Below are positions 1 through 12,500 of a stretch of 64,000 bases of DNA, in pieces. The stretch comes from Patella vulgata (Eukaryota > Mollusca > Gastropoda > Patellidae): contig NC_065883.2 of NCBI RefSeq assembly GCF_932274485.2, positions 61,299,210 through 61,363,209 on the forward strand. Direction: 5' to 3'. Each line of letters begins with the position of its first letter. Positions within the stretch are counted from its first letter, which is position 1. The translations under genes were made by a program, and so were the position numbers. Below the pieces are notes generated by a model. That model worked only from the letters and a program-made list of their open reading frames with translations. It was not told the origin of the DNA and made no database searches.

Positions 1-177
1 TTCACGGGAGTTAATGTAACTATAAGTTCGGGAATTTCAGGCTAATGTAGCAAGGGTTAGATTTTTTAAAACTCGTTGGCGTTGCTTCAGGAACATACCC
101 AGCCCCTCCTTACAAGCTTATACATGTGGCTATGTTTTATAACGGTTAGTGCCTGCACTATCATGATCAACTTTCTC

Positions 178-372
178 TGGGGCCGGGGTGGTTTAGCGAG
201 GAAGACACTGGTGATGGCCGAGAAAGTTCCTTAGAATTTTCTGACGGTGTTTCCTGTTGTCAAAGGTGCAGGATCGAGGGCCAGACCAGGATAGTTAGGA
301 TGGCACAAAAAACCGAGGACCCGTGTACACATTAGCGTCCAGGTCTCCAGGTAAAAGATCATCCGTCCTGGC
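178..372 (+). repeat. SINE1 copy, internally deleted
   Basis: A tRNA-derived SINE fragment: a G-rich head (GGGGCCGGGGTGG), then the body motifs GGCCGAGAAAGTT, GGTGCAGGAT and CCGTGTACACAT shared with the other copies. The B-box region of the tRNA-like head is missing, and the tail is lost after about 370. Confidence 0.7.
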
Positions 373-1100
373 AAGCTATGTCGGCTATTTTGCAGAGTAA
401 ACAGAGTTCGTGTATTAATGTTGCTGACGTGAATAAGGGATATCATTATTATTTTTCACATTTATTTTAATAAATCATTTTAAAAATTACACCATCAGTG
501 TTTACTCACATTTACAGAGAAATAATATTTACATACATTATATACAATTAATGTAACAATGATAATAACATTCATTGTACACCATTAGTGTGCTATTTGT
601 GCTAATCAATATTATTACCCCGCCCCCAACCCCCCCTCCCAAAAATTTAAATATATAAAGAACAATACTTGATAAAGATTAATGGGCCAGTATTCACAGC
701 CTGACATATTCTTTGGGTTTTTTAAATATTAATTTAGTAAATTGATCTATATCAAGGGAATATTATATTAAGGGAATACCATGCGTAGTCATACGAATTA
801 CCTTTTTTCAAGCAAAAAAGCATGTTAAAATCGACAACAAACTGACTGATATGATTTTTAATAGTTTTATACTCTCACTAGTGCTCGTTATCTTAATTTT
901 TTCTTCAATCTATTTCTTCAATATGATGGATCGAGATTAACGACTTCAAACTTAAAATGTGTCAGATTCGTTCATAATAATCAAATTTTATAAATCAGTA
1001 TAATATTCAAGGCAAACTTTTCTGTAATTTTCCCAAAATCAATCAATAACCAAAAAAAAAGTATGTTAAAAAAATATTCAAATAACAATACAAATTTAGA
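362..1100. other. Noncoding stretch, nothing recognised
   Basis: AT-rich sequence with a short C-rich run near 618-640. No gene, repeat family or RNA motif was recognised. Confidence 0.6.
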
Positions 1101-1165
1101 GAAATGAAATGAATTGGGGTTTAACGTTCTACTTTTCTAAACCAACCGGGATAATGAAAACGGAG
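1101..1165 (-). repeat. SINE1 3' tail fragment
   Basis: GAAATGAAAT followed by GGGGTTTAACGTTCTACTTT is the reverse complement of the SINE1 3' end. Only about 65 bases remain, directly beside the SINE2 copy that follows. Confidence 0.6.
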
Positions 1166-1187
1166 AAATCTAGAGCGATACATTAGA

Positions 1188-1774
1188 GAAAGGGAGATGA
1201 ATGGCGTCCACTCAACACAAACTTGGTCTGGACTCGCATATGGTTCAATTTTATTTCAATAATTTACTTGCGCGTAGGGGGCCAATCTGATTATAATACA
1301 GATCTATATTTCGGTTCGTTTTTTATACTTTCGATGGCCTCTTCTACATGAAGATCTGACCGGTTGTAGTGGAAGGTAGCGTCAGAGGTCATACGAGCGA
1401 TGTTTGGTCCTATGCCGTCAGATATTTGATTAACCATTCAACGTTGAAGTTTTTAGTGGGTTACCCACAGTTCCATGCACCTCACATCATCGAGAACGCG
1501 GGTTATATAACAACTCTTCCAAATCCCAGTGTAGTAAAGACAAGTAAAACGAAATTTTGAACTATTAAAAACGAAACGAAATAGAATCTGTGTTTTAATC
1601 AGATTGGTAGGGGGCCTTAGTGATGGGAGGTAACCTGACGACCCGGAGAAATCTCACGAGGTGCTGTACAGGCGACCCTACTCCTTGTCATGTACAAGCA
1701 GGGATTCGAAACCACACCACTTAACACACCCCTTATGACCCAACGCGCATGCGTTACCCCCACCCACCTCTCCA
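1188..1774 (-). repeat. SINE2 copy split by a Mutator-like MITE
   Basis: Second tRNA-derived SINE family on the minus strand. The tail side carries CACTCAACACAAACTTGGTC and TTACTTGCGCGTAGGGG; the head side has the degraded CGCATGCGTTACC region. It is flanked by a 12 bp target duplication, CGATACATTAGA, at 1176-1187 and 1775-1786. A 324 bp MITE with its own 9 bp duplication sits inside, giving a clear two-step insertion history. Confidence 0.85.
1283..1606. mobile_element. Mutator-like MITE, long form, nested in SINE2
   Basis: Terminal inverted repeats are CAATCTGATTATAATACAGA on the left and the reverse complement of CAATCTGATTAAAACACAGA on the right. A 9 bp target duplication, GTAGGGGGC, is present at 1274-1282 and 1607-1615. 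Subterminal motifs (TTTATACTTTCGATGGCCT; GTAGTAAAGACAAGTAAAA) match the shorter copy at 14370-14514. Between them this copy has about 180 extra bases with higher GC. The 9 bp duplication fits the Mutator superfamily; no transposase is present. Confidence 0.82.
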
Positions 1775-1786
1775 CGATACATTAGA

Positions 1787-2820
1787 AGGATATTTTAAAA
1801 TGAAAGACGATAATGGTGGACAATGACATCATTAGTCCTATAATTATTTGTTGTTACTATCTGTTCATCATAAATGGAATATGGAACACAACTTCGATAA
1901 TCTGGCCCTACATTTCCAAATAATGATGTATAAAGCATACGTATGTATTCGTACTGAAGAAAGGCACGTGTATGTGGTCCTTTGAATCACAGACGACAAG
2001 AGAGTTTTATTTTACTTTATTTTATTTGATTTTATTTTATTTATTTAATTTTTTTTCTTTTTTTTGGGGGGGGGGGGGGGTCTATAGCGACCATTTTGTC
2101 ATTTTATTTATGTAATCAATTAAATTTTGGATATGATATGTAGAATAAGAATATCTAAAAAACATCTTTCATTGCTGATCACGCTATTGACAGAAAAAAT
2201 TAAATAATAAAAAAAAAACCTCTCTGTCGGTGATTCGCTTCCTTCTGATATTAATTGCGCAATAATGTTCATTTAACAAATAGTTTATTATCGAATATGT
2301 CTGCCATGTTCCAATTATGTGATAAACACGCCTTATTAAAACCTCAAAGGTTGTTCTTTGGAGATTTGACCAAGGTTAAATAATTATGATGTTGAATTCA
2401 ACCATTTTCAAATCGCCATTGAATAACCGATAAATATCAACCTTGTATCATAATACTTATCACAATTTTGACAGTCGTTTATGGTTTTCATAGACATTGC
2501 CGAACAAAATATCTATGCAGATTGATTAATTATAAATTTTAGTTACCTTAATAAATACTATTGATGCCAAGGAAATATTCATACGCCGCGAGTCGTCCAT
2601 CGACCAATCACAATCAACCAAAGAGTCCTGCTTCGATTGAAGAAATACAAATACAAATAATGGAGGGGATCTTTGTGTGGGGCTGGGGATTTCATAATAT
2701 TGACACACTACACGAGATATTGCAGTTGCGAGACACATTGCCATAATTTGTACTTGAATATTTCAAACAATAATTTGATTAAAGAAAGGATTGAGTTTCT
2801 CACGTTTGTTATTTCGAGAA
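1787..2820. other. Noncoding 3' flank of the Hox gene
   Basis: AT-rich. It includes a TTTTA-type simple repeat from about 2010 and a run of 15 G at 2066-2080. Short open frames on both strands around 2526-2750 lack codon bias or family resemblance and are treated as chance. Confidence 0.6.
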
Positions 2821-2826
2821 TTTATT
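2821..2826 (-). terminator. Candidate polyadenylation signal of the Hox gene
   Basis: AATAAA on the minus strand about 440 bases past the Hox stop codon, in a plausible 3' UTR position. Such hexamers are frequent in AT-rich DNA, so this is only a candidate; other sites further left are possible. Confidence 0.3.
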
Positions 2827-3267
2827 TCCCTGAACGTATTCGGGCCTTTTATAAAATGTATAAAAAAAACCAGAAACGAAGGTAGCATCATCAAACCAGC
2901 AGAATAAGGTTACTGTATTTTGGTGAATTTCATAGCCATTCAATCCTCTTGTTGCATTCATCAGCGCTTCTCTTCGAATCATATTTGATGCAAGAACATC
3001 ATACAAATGACACCTAAACCGTCTTGGTAAAAGTTTTTTCTTGGTTTTTTTTTGTTGATATTTTAACAAAAACATCGATTCAATTTCAAGATAGTTAAGG
3101 CATTCATTGATAAGAAATTGTAGTGTCATATGTAGCTACTTTCGTTTTATGCAAGATGGTGCATAAAAGAGACACCACAGAAATTATACCCAAATCACGG
3201 GCGCTTCAGGAACGTCCCTTTAATTAGTCCGATTGTTCAATTTTTTTGTAAGTATGCCGATTAAATT

Positions 3268-3557
3268 TCAAGATGGCTGTGGCATTCCCATGTGTGAAAT
3301 TGTAGTGACGTCATCTCTCTTGATAATTTTTTTGGCTTTAATACGGCGATTTTGGAACCATATTTTGATCTGTCGTTCCGATAAGTTGATCAATTGCGAC
3401 AATTCCCATCGTCGTGATTTTGAAACATATGTTGATGAATTATACTCCCGTTCTAATTCGGCGATTTGAAATTTCGAATAAGGTCTTCTTCTCTTGCGTA
3501 ATGTAACAGTAGTCGGTGCTATTGATGTTGATGGTAAATGGATAGATTGTTGCATAT
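3268..3557 (-). CDS. Post1: Hox exon 2: homeodomain and C-terminal tail
   Basis: This exon encodes a 60-residue homeodomain roughly 20 residues from the exon start, followed by a tail of about 18 residues and a TGA stop at 3268-3270. Counting the Leu before RKRRRP as position 1, the hallmark residues are L16, Y20, W48, F49, Q50, N51 and R53. R2-R6 is a basic minor-groove arm. Position 54 is Ile, whereas most Hox proteins have Met. The acceptor is the CAG at 3558-3560, preceded by a run of T with one C on the minus strand. An open reading frame continues a few codons into the intron, but the acceptor and the phase match show that it is not coding. The tail (KIIKRDD, then a short stretch ending MGMPQPS) is short, as expected for Hox. 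Confidence 0.93.
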
Positions 3558-6500
3558 CTGAAAAAAAAAGAAAATCCAAATATGATTATTACCGTTTATC
3601 AATGGTTTTAAAGGAACTTACGGGTTAGAAGAAAATATCGCTCGAAATTCTGATTAAAGGGTAGGTGGCGTGTATGTGTCGACGAGTGACTTGGGTGAGT
3701 TTTCAGGTAACTCGGTCATCTGGATCACACATATCTCCGATATGGACTGGTTCCGTTGTTGGGATATTTGTTCATAGATAGTAAATACTACAAACAAGTT
3801 TGTGACGCGCATGCTCCCACCCCAGTGGTATTTGCTTGGTCTAATTCAAATTTGTTTGTATATCTTTGACGAATAATTATATCATACATCTAGACATTTG
3901 TTAAATCTGCGACAATATGTTAAACAAACCGTTTTAATTTTAGAATTAAATAGTTCTAAAATCGTGATGGGCGGGGCTACTTCTGTTGAGAGGCACGTTT
4001 AGCAATCTTAATCTTAACACTTTGTACATATATATATCCGAAGTGTAGCGATGCCCATGATTGTCTGACATTTTGCCGTAGTCTAATTCAGTCGTTTCCA
4101 AACTTTTTCCAAGGAGCCCCCCCCCCCGTCCTGCTTTAGGACATACGCCGCGTGCAACTACTTTTATCTTTGATAAACATATCATGGATCAACTGAAAGA
4201 CCCCATGGTGGCTCTCATAACAGCTACTGAAATTCATTGATATATCACTTTTACTTGACCTCACGAATCTTTTAACCTCTCTACTTCCAAAATGTTTTGA
4301 CCGACCTCTAAGATGTCTGTGGACCCTATTTTGGAACCATTAATAATGCATTGTATACTATAAGTCTTATAAAGCTATTCATAACACATTAACGTTTCAA
4401 ATCTGACACATTTGCGACGATGTTCTGTTTTGAAGAATATGGGAACTAAAGAATAAAACCTCGTGTTAGCCCTTTGAAGCCCTTTGTGATGGCCATACTG
4501 GCCTTAACCCCCTTTATTCTAGATAGCCCTCAGCCTTTTTTTTTTGCGGGGGGGGGGGGCTCCATCTCAACATCTCAAGACTGTTGATACTCCCTTTCCC
4601 CCACACGCACCCTCTTCTCCTTTGGCACAACCTTCATTACCCCAAAGAGTGAAACACGCGTCTTTAGGCTTTAGGTATCGTTTTTAAAAAGAAATGAAAT
4701 GAAATGCGATTTAACATCCCACTGTTCTGCTCCGAACTGGGCTAATGAAGACGGGCATACGCCATACAGGGTGCTATGAAAGAAATTTTGCCCGGACAGC
4801 AGCACTACGAACTTCTCTTATATCGAATTCCAGCTGTCAAGGGATCTTTTACGTGGACGCCAATGTGTACACGGGACCTCGGTTTTTCGTCCCATCCGAA
4901 CGACTAGACAGCTGTCCTTGTCTGGCCCCCCGTCCTGCATGACTGACAAGGGGGAACCACGCCGGAAAATCTGGATGAAATTTTTCAACCAATGCAGGGA
5001 TCGAACACCCGACCTCCAGGCTAGCGAGCCAGCGTCTTACCCACTTAGCCACCGTGACCCCCTTTTTTTTAAAATAATGTTTGGTTTTAGGCGTTTTCTA
5101 AGTAACATTTGAAAGGACAAAGTGCAAATGGACTTTAAATAGAGAAGTAAAAAAAAAAAAAGAAAATCCAAAAAAAAACGTAGTATCTAGGTCAGACTCG
5201 GGGTATGAAAAATCTAATGCTATCAGACATAGTATGCATCTTCAAAGTCAAGTAATAATTTTATTATGATACCTGACAATGTTTGCTTCATTTTATGACT
5301 TGACTATTGTTAAAAATGATAAAACAGCGATTTCTTATGTTTGAAACAGACAAAACGACCTTTACCTTTTCTGCCGCGAGCTATGACAAAAGAAAAAATG
5401 CGACAGAACATCTTTCAAGTTTGATCACACATGCTTCGCTTTACATTTTGCATGTCAGTCTTCGCCAGTATCGCATGATGTAAGATTCCTTAGCTGTCAT
5501 TGTCATCACGATGAGGACTTCAAATTTGTACATATTTTTTACAGACATCCTGTCCGACGAATAAAGTTTAGCTGATGTTGTGGGCTGAGTATTTTACTTG
5601 TGTCCAAGGTGAAGGAGACGAATTAATTACCCGTGAAAGCTTTTCAGCACCAATATGACTAATGAAGACGCATTCGTCATGCAGTGTGCTATGAGGAAAA
5701 TTTTTGCCCAGACAGCGGCACTACGACCTACTGTTATTTCGAATTCCAACTGTCAAGTGCTCGCCAAAGTGTACCTGGGGGTTTCGTCCCATCCGAACGA
5801 CTAGACGCTGTTCTTTGCACCCCCCCCCCCCCGTCCTGCATCACTGACACGAGGAGACCACACCGGAAAATCTTGAGAAACGGGAGCAAATCCGATATCT
5901 ATTGGTTAGCGTACCAGACGCATTCTCAATGAACCACTGCGTCCACAAGCGAAAGATGATCTACATTAGCTCTTACATAATGCCTCTTTAAAGATACATG
6001 AATATATTGAAAAGTTCATTAAAATTACTTTATTCTGACCGAGGTTGTCGGTGTTTTGACAAGATCCAACATAGATTGTTTATTATCGTAGCAATAGTAC
6101 TTCGTAATCGAGACTTAGTCTCGATTCACCATTTCTAAATTGAATTATTAAATGGCAGTCGTGTTTCAATCCATTTAAATCTTGGTCACCCGAAACTCTA
6201 GAGGGTTGATTATAAGCTTGCCATGTGAATAACTGTCTAAATAATAGTTTATGTATATTTGAAGCCAAAATAAAGACCTACATTCGGCATATTTAGCACT
6301 CAAATAATACATCTGTAGTTCTTAGATAATGCATCTTTAACTGCATCTTCAACAGAAAGCTTGATCTCGCTTTAATGCCATAAATCTAGATGTTATAAAA
6401 CTAGCAGTTGTTGCTTCGGAAACATGCTTTAAATTTAAATTTAAAATACACGTGCGGAAGTGTATATTTAAACAAAGTTAAACAGAATTTATATCTATAT

Positions 6501-9500
6501 AACGCAGAAGTTTCCTTTTATTTTAAGTGGTCATGAAAAGGGATAAGTGTGTTTTGCTTATCACAGAATTAAAAATGTCTTCTTTGTGCTATACGGGCAA
6601 CGAATCGTTATTTTTGGGCTACTATACAGCTTTGAGTATCATATTCGCAATAAAATAATACTAAAAAGATTTCTTTGAGTGAGTTTAGTGTAGACTGAAA
6701 CTTAAACAGGTGATAAGTCTTTACTCATAAAAACTCTCGCAGTTTTTCTTTATCATAATATACGGATAAAAGTCACCGCCCAGGTCGCTAAAGTAACACC
6801 GTCTGGTCTACGTGAAAAGGTAAGTTAACACCCAAAACGTTACGCACAGGCGACATTCACCTTTCTTGCCATAATATTTCTATTAGTTTGAGGGACAAAC
6901 TTTTATGAAGCTTAAAGAATCAATGAAGGGATAAGAAGCTTCTTCATTATTCATCCATTGTTATTATTTGTATTTTATATTTTAATAAGTCGTCATGTTC
7001 GTATATAATCCTGATAATTCACATTGTCGTCCAAAGTGAGTTACATGTTTATATATTTTTATAATCTCAATTACATATTGTTGTAAATTTATTCGTATGG
7101 CTACTGGAACAAAAGTCGTCCCGGCGTATGCTACGCTCACGCTTGGATAGTTAGAAGAGATCTATAGTATCATTAGATAAATATTAAATCTGGCACAGAA
7201 CTTGTAACATCTAACAAAGATGGTTGTACGATGGCTTCGTGATCTGGGGGCCACCGTGGTAAGTGGGTAAGACGCTGGCTCGCTAGCCTGGAGGTCGCAT
7301 GTTCGATCCCTGCATTGGCCGAGAAAGTTTATCGGGATTTTCCGACGTGGTTTCCCCCTTCTTAGTGGTGCAGGACGGAGAGCCTGACAAGGTCAGCTGT
7401 CTAATCGTTCGGATATAATAAGAGTGGGCCATAGGGCTGCTGCCCGGGCAAAATTTCCCTCACAGCACACTGTGTGGCGTATGCCCGTCTTCGTTAGCAC
7501 AGTATAGGAGCAGAACAGTAGCACGTTAAACCCCATATCATTTCATTTCATTTCCTTCGTGATCTTGAAACAAAACGAATCACCAAATCAAGATCCTTTA
7601 TGAATTATACTCATAGGACCCCAGTATACAATTCACAATTTAAAAAAGGTGAATTGTCTTTGCATTGTCTGAATGTGACTGTTATATTGTCAGGTAATGG
7701 TCAAATTGAAACTGACCTTTTTTTATTATAAACCTTCCGATACTCATCAATATCTTGATTTCTTGAACGAAATATCCTATGGTCTTGCGCGAAGTGTCTG
7801 CACAATAGTTTCAAATGCTAAAACAAAACTTAGAAGACTAGCGGAACTGAAAGCTTTTCTTAGTAAACAAAGTTACGGAGAGAGATTTAGAGCAATTTAG
7901 AGCAAGCCAAATTAAGCGAGCCAAAAGCCATTATTCCTAAGAATAATTTTGAATTACCGCTAGTCACTACAAATAATCCAGTTCAAGAGGATGGAAAATC
8001 TATTGTCTAAAAACAGTTTCGTGACAGAATAAAAAATACTATGAAAAATTCAAGAATCATAATCAGTCTCAGACAGCCATCAAGACTTAGAACTTTAGTC
8101 TCTTGGACAAAATTCTCTTCTCATCAGCAAACACACACTGTTACACAATGCAACGATTGTTTTACTTGTAATTATATTGATGGAGGGTCCCCATTTCAGA
8201 TAACTAATAATGAGGTATTTCCAGTAAAACAACCAATGAATTGCAAAACCAAATATATCATTTATTGCATGATTTCACTTAGGTCACTTAGGTGTCGTGA
8301 AAGATATACCGGAAATTCTATAAAACAACTTAACCATCAAATGAACCGCTACAGATCTTAACAGCGAATATAGAAAACAAAATGATAACACTGAGAGCCC
8401 ATTGAGATGAATGTACGTGGTAGGGGCAAACTCGAAGTACATATTGATCTCTTAGAACAGAAAGGTCATATTTTATTAAAATGTACAAACCGAAATTTAT
8501 GCTGTATGTAATGTATTAATATCATTTGACATTGGTAACCGGACAGATTATATAATTATGACATTGAATTTGCATATGTTAATTGATCTGATAAATTAAT
8601 AAAAATTACTTTTGAAAGTAATTTTTTGTAATCATTCAAAATAGAACACTGACGTAACCTGGTTTTCTAGCGACATTATAAGTATTTTCATCAATTCGCA
8701 GAAATACGTAATGCGTTTCCTTATTAAATATTTTTAAGAATAAAACATTTGGAGAAAAAAAATCATTTATCTGTGTAATTTCTTTAAATCAGACTGACAT
8801 AAAATCTACAGGGGATCATCTACACGTCGTTGACTGGAGCCAACCTATCGCCACATGATCCCTAAATATAATCCGATATGGCGAACGTCTTACACACTAT
8901 ACACTAAACAAACACTCCGCCTGTTTTATAGTTCCAACCATTCACGTGCAAAAAAGATCAAAGGCAGTGAAGCGGTGCTCAATCGACAATAAACGTTTGC
9001 TAGCCCTGAATAAAACTTTGAATATATGATAATAAAACTCTAAAGACTTTACTATCGAGATGTCTTAAAATTCGTTAGCCTGCTGTCAATTTTTATTAGG
9101 TGCATGTGCACAAATCCGACGGGTGGCGCGCAATAATATTACAAAGTAAATATATTAAACGGTAGCCCATAAGGTAAACAGAGAGAGATAAACATTGGGC
9201 AGAAGTCTTTATATAAATTAACACTCGCGTAATGAAAATGGTTTACGCTCTTCCCTCCCGGTCTGCGATACGTCAAACAAAATTTAATATTGCGCCAAGA
9301 AAATTAATTCCTTGCTGTTTTATGTGACGTATTACGCAAATGTTTTAGTTATTTGGTTTGTTTAGCTAAAGGCATGATGAACCACAGGGGTAGAAATGGT
9401 TATACAGAATTATATACCCGCGGTTTTATTTTCACACTATTGCAAATTACAGTCATTCTTTTGCATTTACGCCTCAAATTAATAAAATAGATATAATCCC

Positions 9501-12500
9501 TAATGTTGACCTTGACCTCTAATCAATGCTTTACGATGCCCTCTATCAAATAGAATTCTCGTCTAATTTGCCTGTTCACATGGTCATGAGTCACCAAAAA
9601 TTACGGATTATCTTAAACGCTCCAAATTCAATATTGCAATGTCCAAGGTTTCACATTACCGAAATTTGTTAGAAACTAGATGTATTCAAAAATATTTATC
9701 TTCGGCAAGAACCTATATGAGCACTTCTTTTGTCAATGGCACCTAAATAATAGATAGACATATTCACATTCTACATACTGATACCTGGGTTAAGAGACTC
9801 TCGGTTAACTGAACAGTCGATCTTTATTTCAACCCCATCTCACTTCCCTTGTATCTATGATAGAGTAGATAATTAAAAAATACACCGGGATAGAGTTTTT
9901 CTCACACTCTTTCCCTGTGTTCCTTATCTGTCAAATAATTCACTGCTATCAGTTATGACCAGTTAAAACAAGCGTTTGCCATGCAAAATCGCCAACATTT
10001 TCCAAGAAATCCAGAAAGTTACGGTCCAATACGCGCCAACCTGGAAATTACATACTTTTAAGGGTAGTGGTCATTTTCTCGGGCAGTTTCCGTCCGATTT
10101 TCACAAAATTTGATCTCAGCCATAATTATTGTGTAACGGTGATATATGTGAACGGATTTGACAATCAAATAAAAACTATGGGGTCTACAAGCTAAAAGTG
10201 TCGAGACCTACATTGCCAGTTTAATTAAAATCGTATAAAAATTGTGACCTCTAGAGTGCCCACAACCTTGGTATTATTATGCATATATTTGTCAAGTTCA
10301 GCATCGCAGGAAAGGACCATCGACTGTGTTTGCATGGTAAGAGATTTAAAAAATAAATATAATTTCACTTCATTGCTGAGTAATTTCATTAGCCAGAAAG
10401 CGTCTCTGACGATCTAGTTCCCCAGGAGCTTCTGGCCCCTGGACCCTCGTCCTAGGACGGTAGATTGCTTCCGCCGCCTCCGCAAAATATCGCAACAACT
10501 GACCGATAATGAAAGATATGTTATTAATATGCATATTCTACACATATGCATATTGTCGATTTCACTCATGTATTATTTTTGTGAATTGTTCTTGACATTA
10601 TTTAAATTCTGAATATGAAGTGTCGAATATCAATAACATATCTTTCTTTGTCGGTCACTTTTTGCGATACTTTGGGGTGATATTGACAAAACAAATTTTC
10701 TTGTCATTTCCTGACAGTGCTTTAAGATATCAAAACGAACAACAGCAATTTTTTTTTTTTTTTTTTTTTTTGGTAACATGTACAAAAATATGATTTCATT
10801 CGTCTGAAAGGAATATCAGTCGAAAAATGGTTAACTCCATTCAGTAAATACAAAGAAATGATGCATCGAAAGACTAATGCAGAATGACTAATATATTGGA
10901 AATGTCATTTAAGTTACTTTATTTTGAGCGAAGTTGTAGTTTTGACTACATTCGATTCTTAGACTCGCTTCTCCATTTTTAGATTAAATCATTAAATGAA
11001 CAAACCGTTCTAGTCTACTTAAAATCGGGCCCATCCGATAGCATCGAAAGTTGATTATGGTCTTGTCATGTTAATAATTGGCAGATTTAGCCCTTGCATA
11101 ATGCCTGTTTGATTCAAATAATCAATTTGAGAAGATTTTAGCGTGAATTTACCTGCGAAAGATTAGAGATTGTCTGCAAAATGCAAATAACAGTCAGTGG
11201 TTTTAATGAAATGGCATGAAATAGGGTTCAACGTCCTACTTTTCTGCACCGACCGGGCTACTGAAGATAGGAAAGACGTTTTTCAACGAATGGTTTTAAA
11301 CAACAAAGTTACAATGAGAAATAAATCCATGTTTATGGACCCATTTCGTCCAAGCTAACGTCACTTCCGGTTATGATAATGATCAAGCGGGTCTTCATGA
11401 CATATTTAAATATGTATGTTTTAATTTGATAGACATTGCTTTTATCATTATCTATTCACAGCACGTGTCTATATGACATGTATGGGTGTTGGCATTCCGT
11501 CCAATGAGATAAGATTACCGAAGAAAAGTTATTTTGGAGAGGCTTTCAGAAAAAAAATGGCTACAAGAGAATTTCGTAACTAAATACTCGTGACATTTGT
11601 TCTTTCTACATTGAAAAACCCGAACCGTGCGCGAAATTCGCACAGACAAGGATTCCGACGTTATCTTCCATTAGCGAAGTTAACGGAAGGGATCATAAAT
11701 CATGATGTCGTTCACGGTGTGTGGCGGAAAGACCTCCCTCTGGTGGCAGAACTTGCGATACCAAGATCCAGTAAAACAAAAACATGTTGTATTATTAGCA
11801 GACGAGAATTACATTATATTATTTAAGCACAATAATTTAAAAACGGGGAAAAAGCTGATAATCCATATTGGACTGATATTAAATAGCTAGACCACCCAAT
11901 ATTATAAATGGCTACATTTTATAAAATGTATATTTGAAATTCAATGTCAATTTGAAAAGTTTATATGATAGTCTCGGTTATCCGCTCTGATTTTAGAAGC
12001 CGTCGCGTTCTTAAGTGAGGTCAAGACAAACTGAAATCTGAACACTGTATTATCTTCTTGCACAACGAAAACCACTCTGGATAATTGGGGCTAGCACTTT
12101 TTTTACGATTTTAAAGCTTGTGTTATTTTTCTTGTGTTCAATCTGAACGACATTACTGTTACTTGCGTACATATTTAATGTTTGCAACAATCCAAAGAAC
12201 CCCCCCCCCCCCCCACACCAACGACAAAATATCACCCGTCGGAGCCGTCTCCAAACCGATGCACACCAAGGTTACCAACAGGCCAATTTCTCACTGGCGA
12301 CTGGCAAGTATAATAACACTCTATACATACGACATCGATTTCGTATCGCCGAATTCTCCTCACAGATTCCGCGTTACCGACGTAAAGTCTGCGGGCAATG
12401 ATACGCCGTTCACTAGGCCAACAAGTAAGGAGCGCTTTGTCGCTCGTATGATACGAAATATCGAATTTCATTTATGTACATATTGGTGTGCACGTTAAAA

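Noticed and set aside
1369-1560. A 63-codon frame in the long Mutator-like MITE, containing SDVWSYAV, which recalls a protein-kinase motif
   Set aside because: Only one short motif matches, with no surrounding kinase residues; most likely coincidence.
2809-3129. A 106-codon frame on the Hox strand just past the stop, in the same frame as the homeodomain
   Set aside because: It is separated by several stops, has no family resemblance and lies where the 3' UTR should be.
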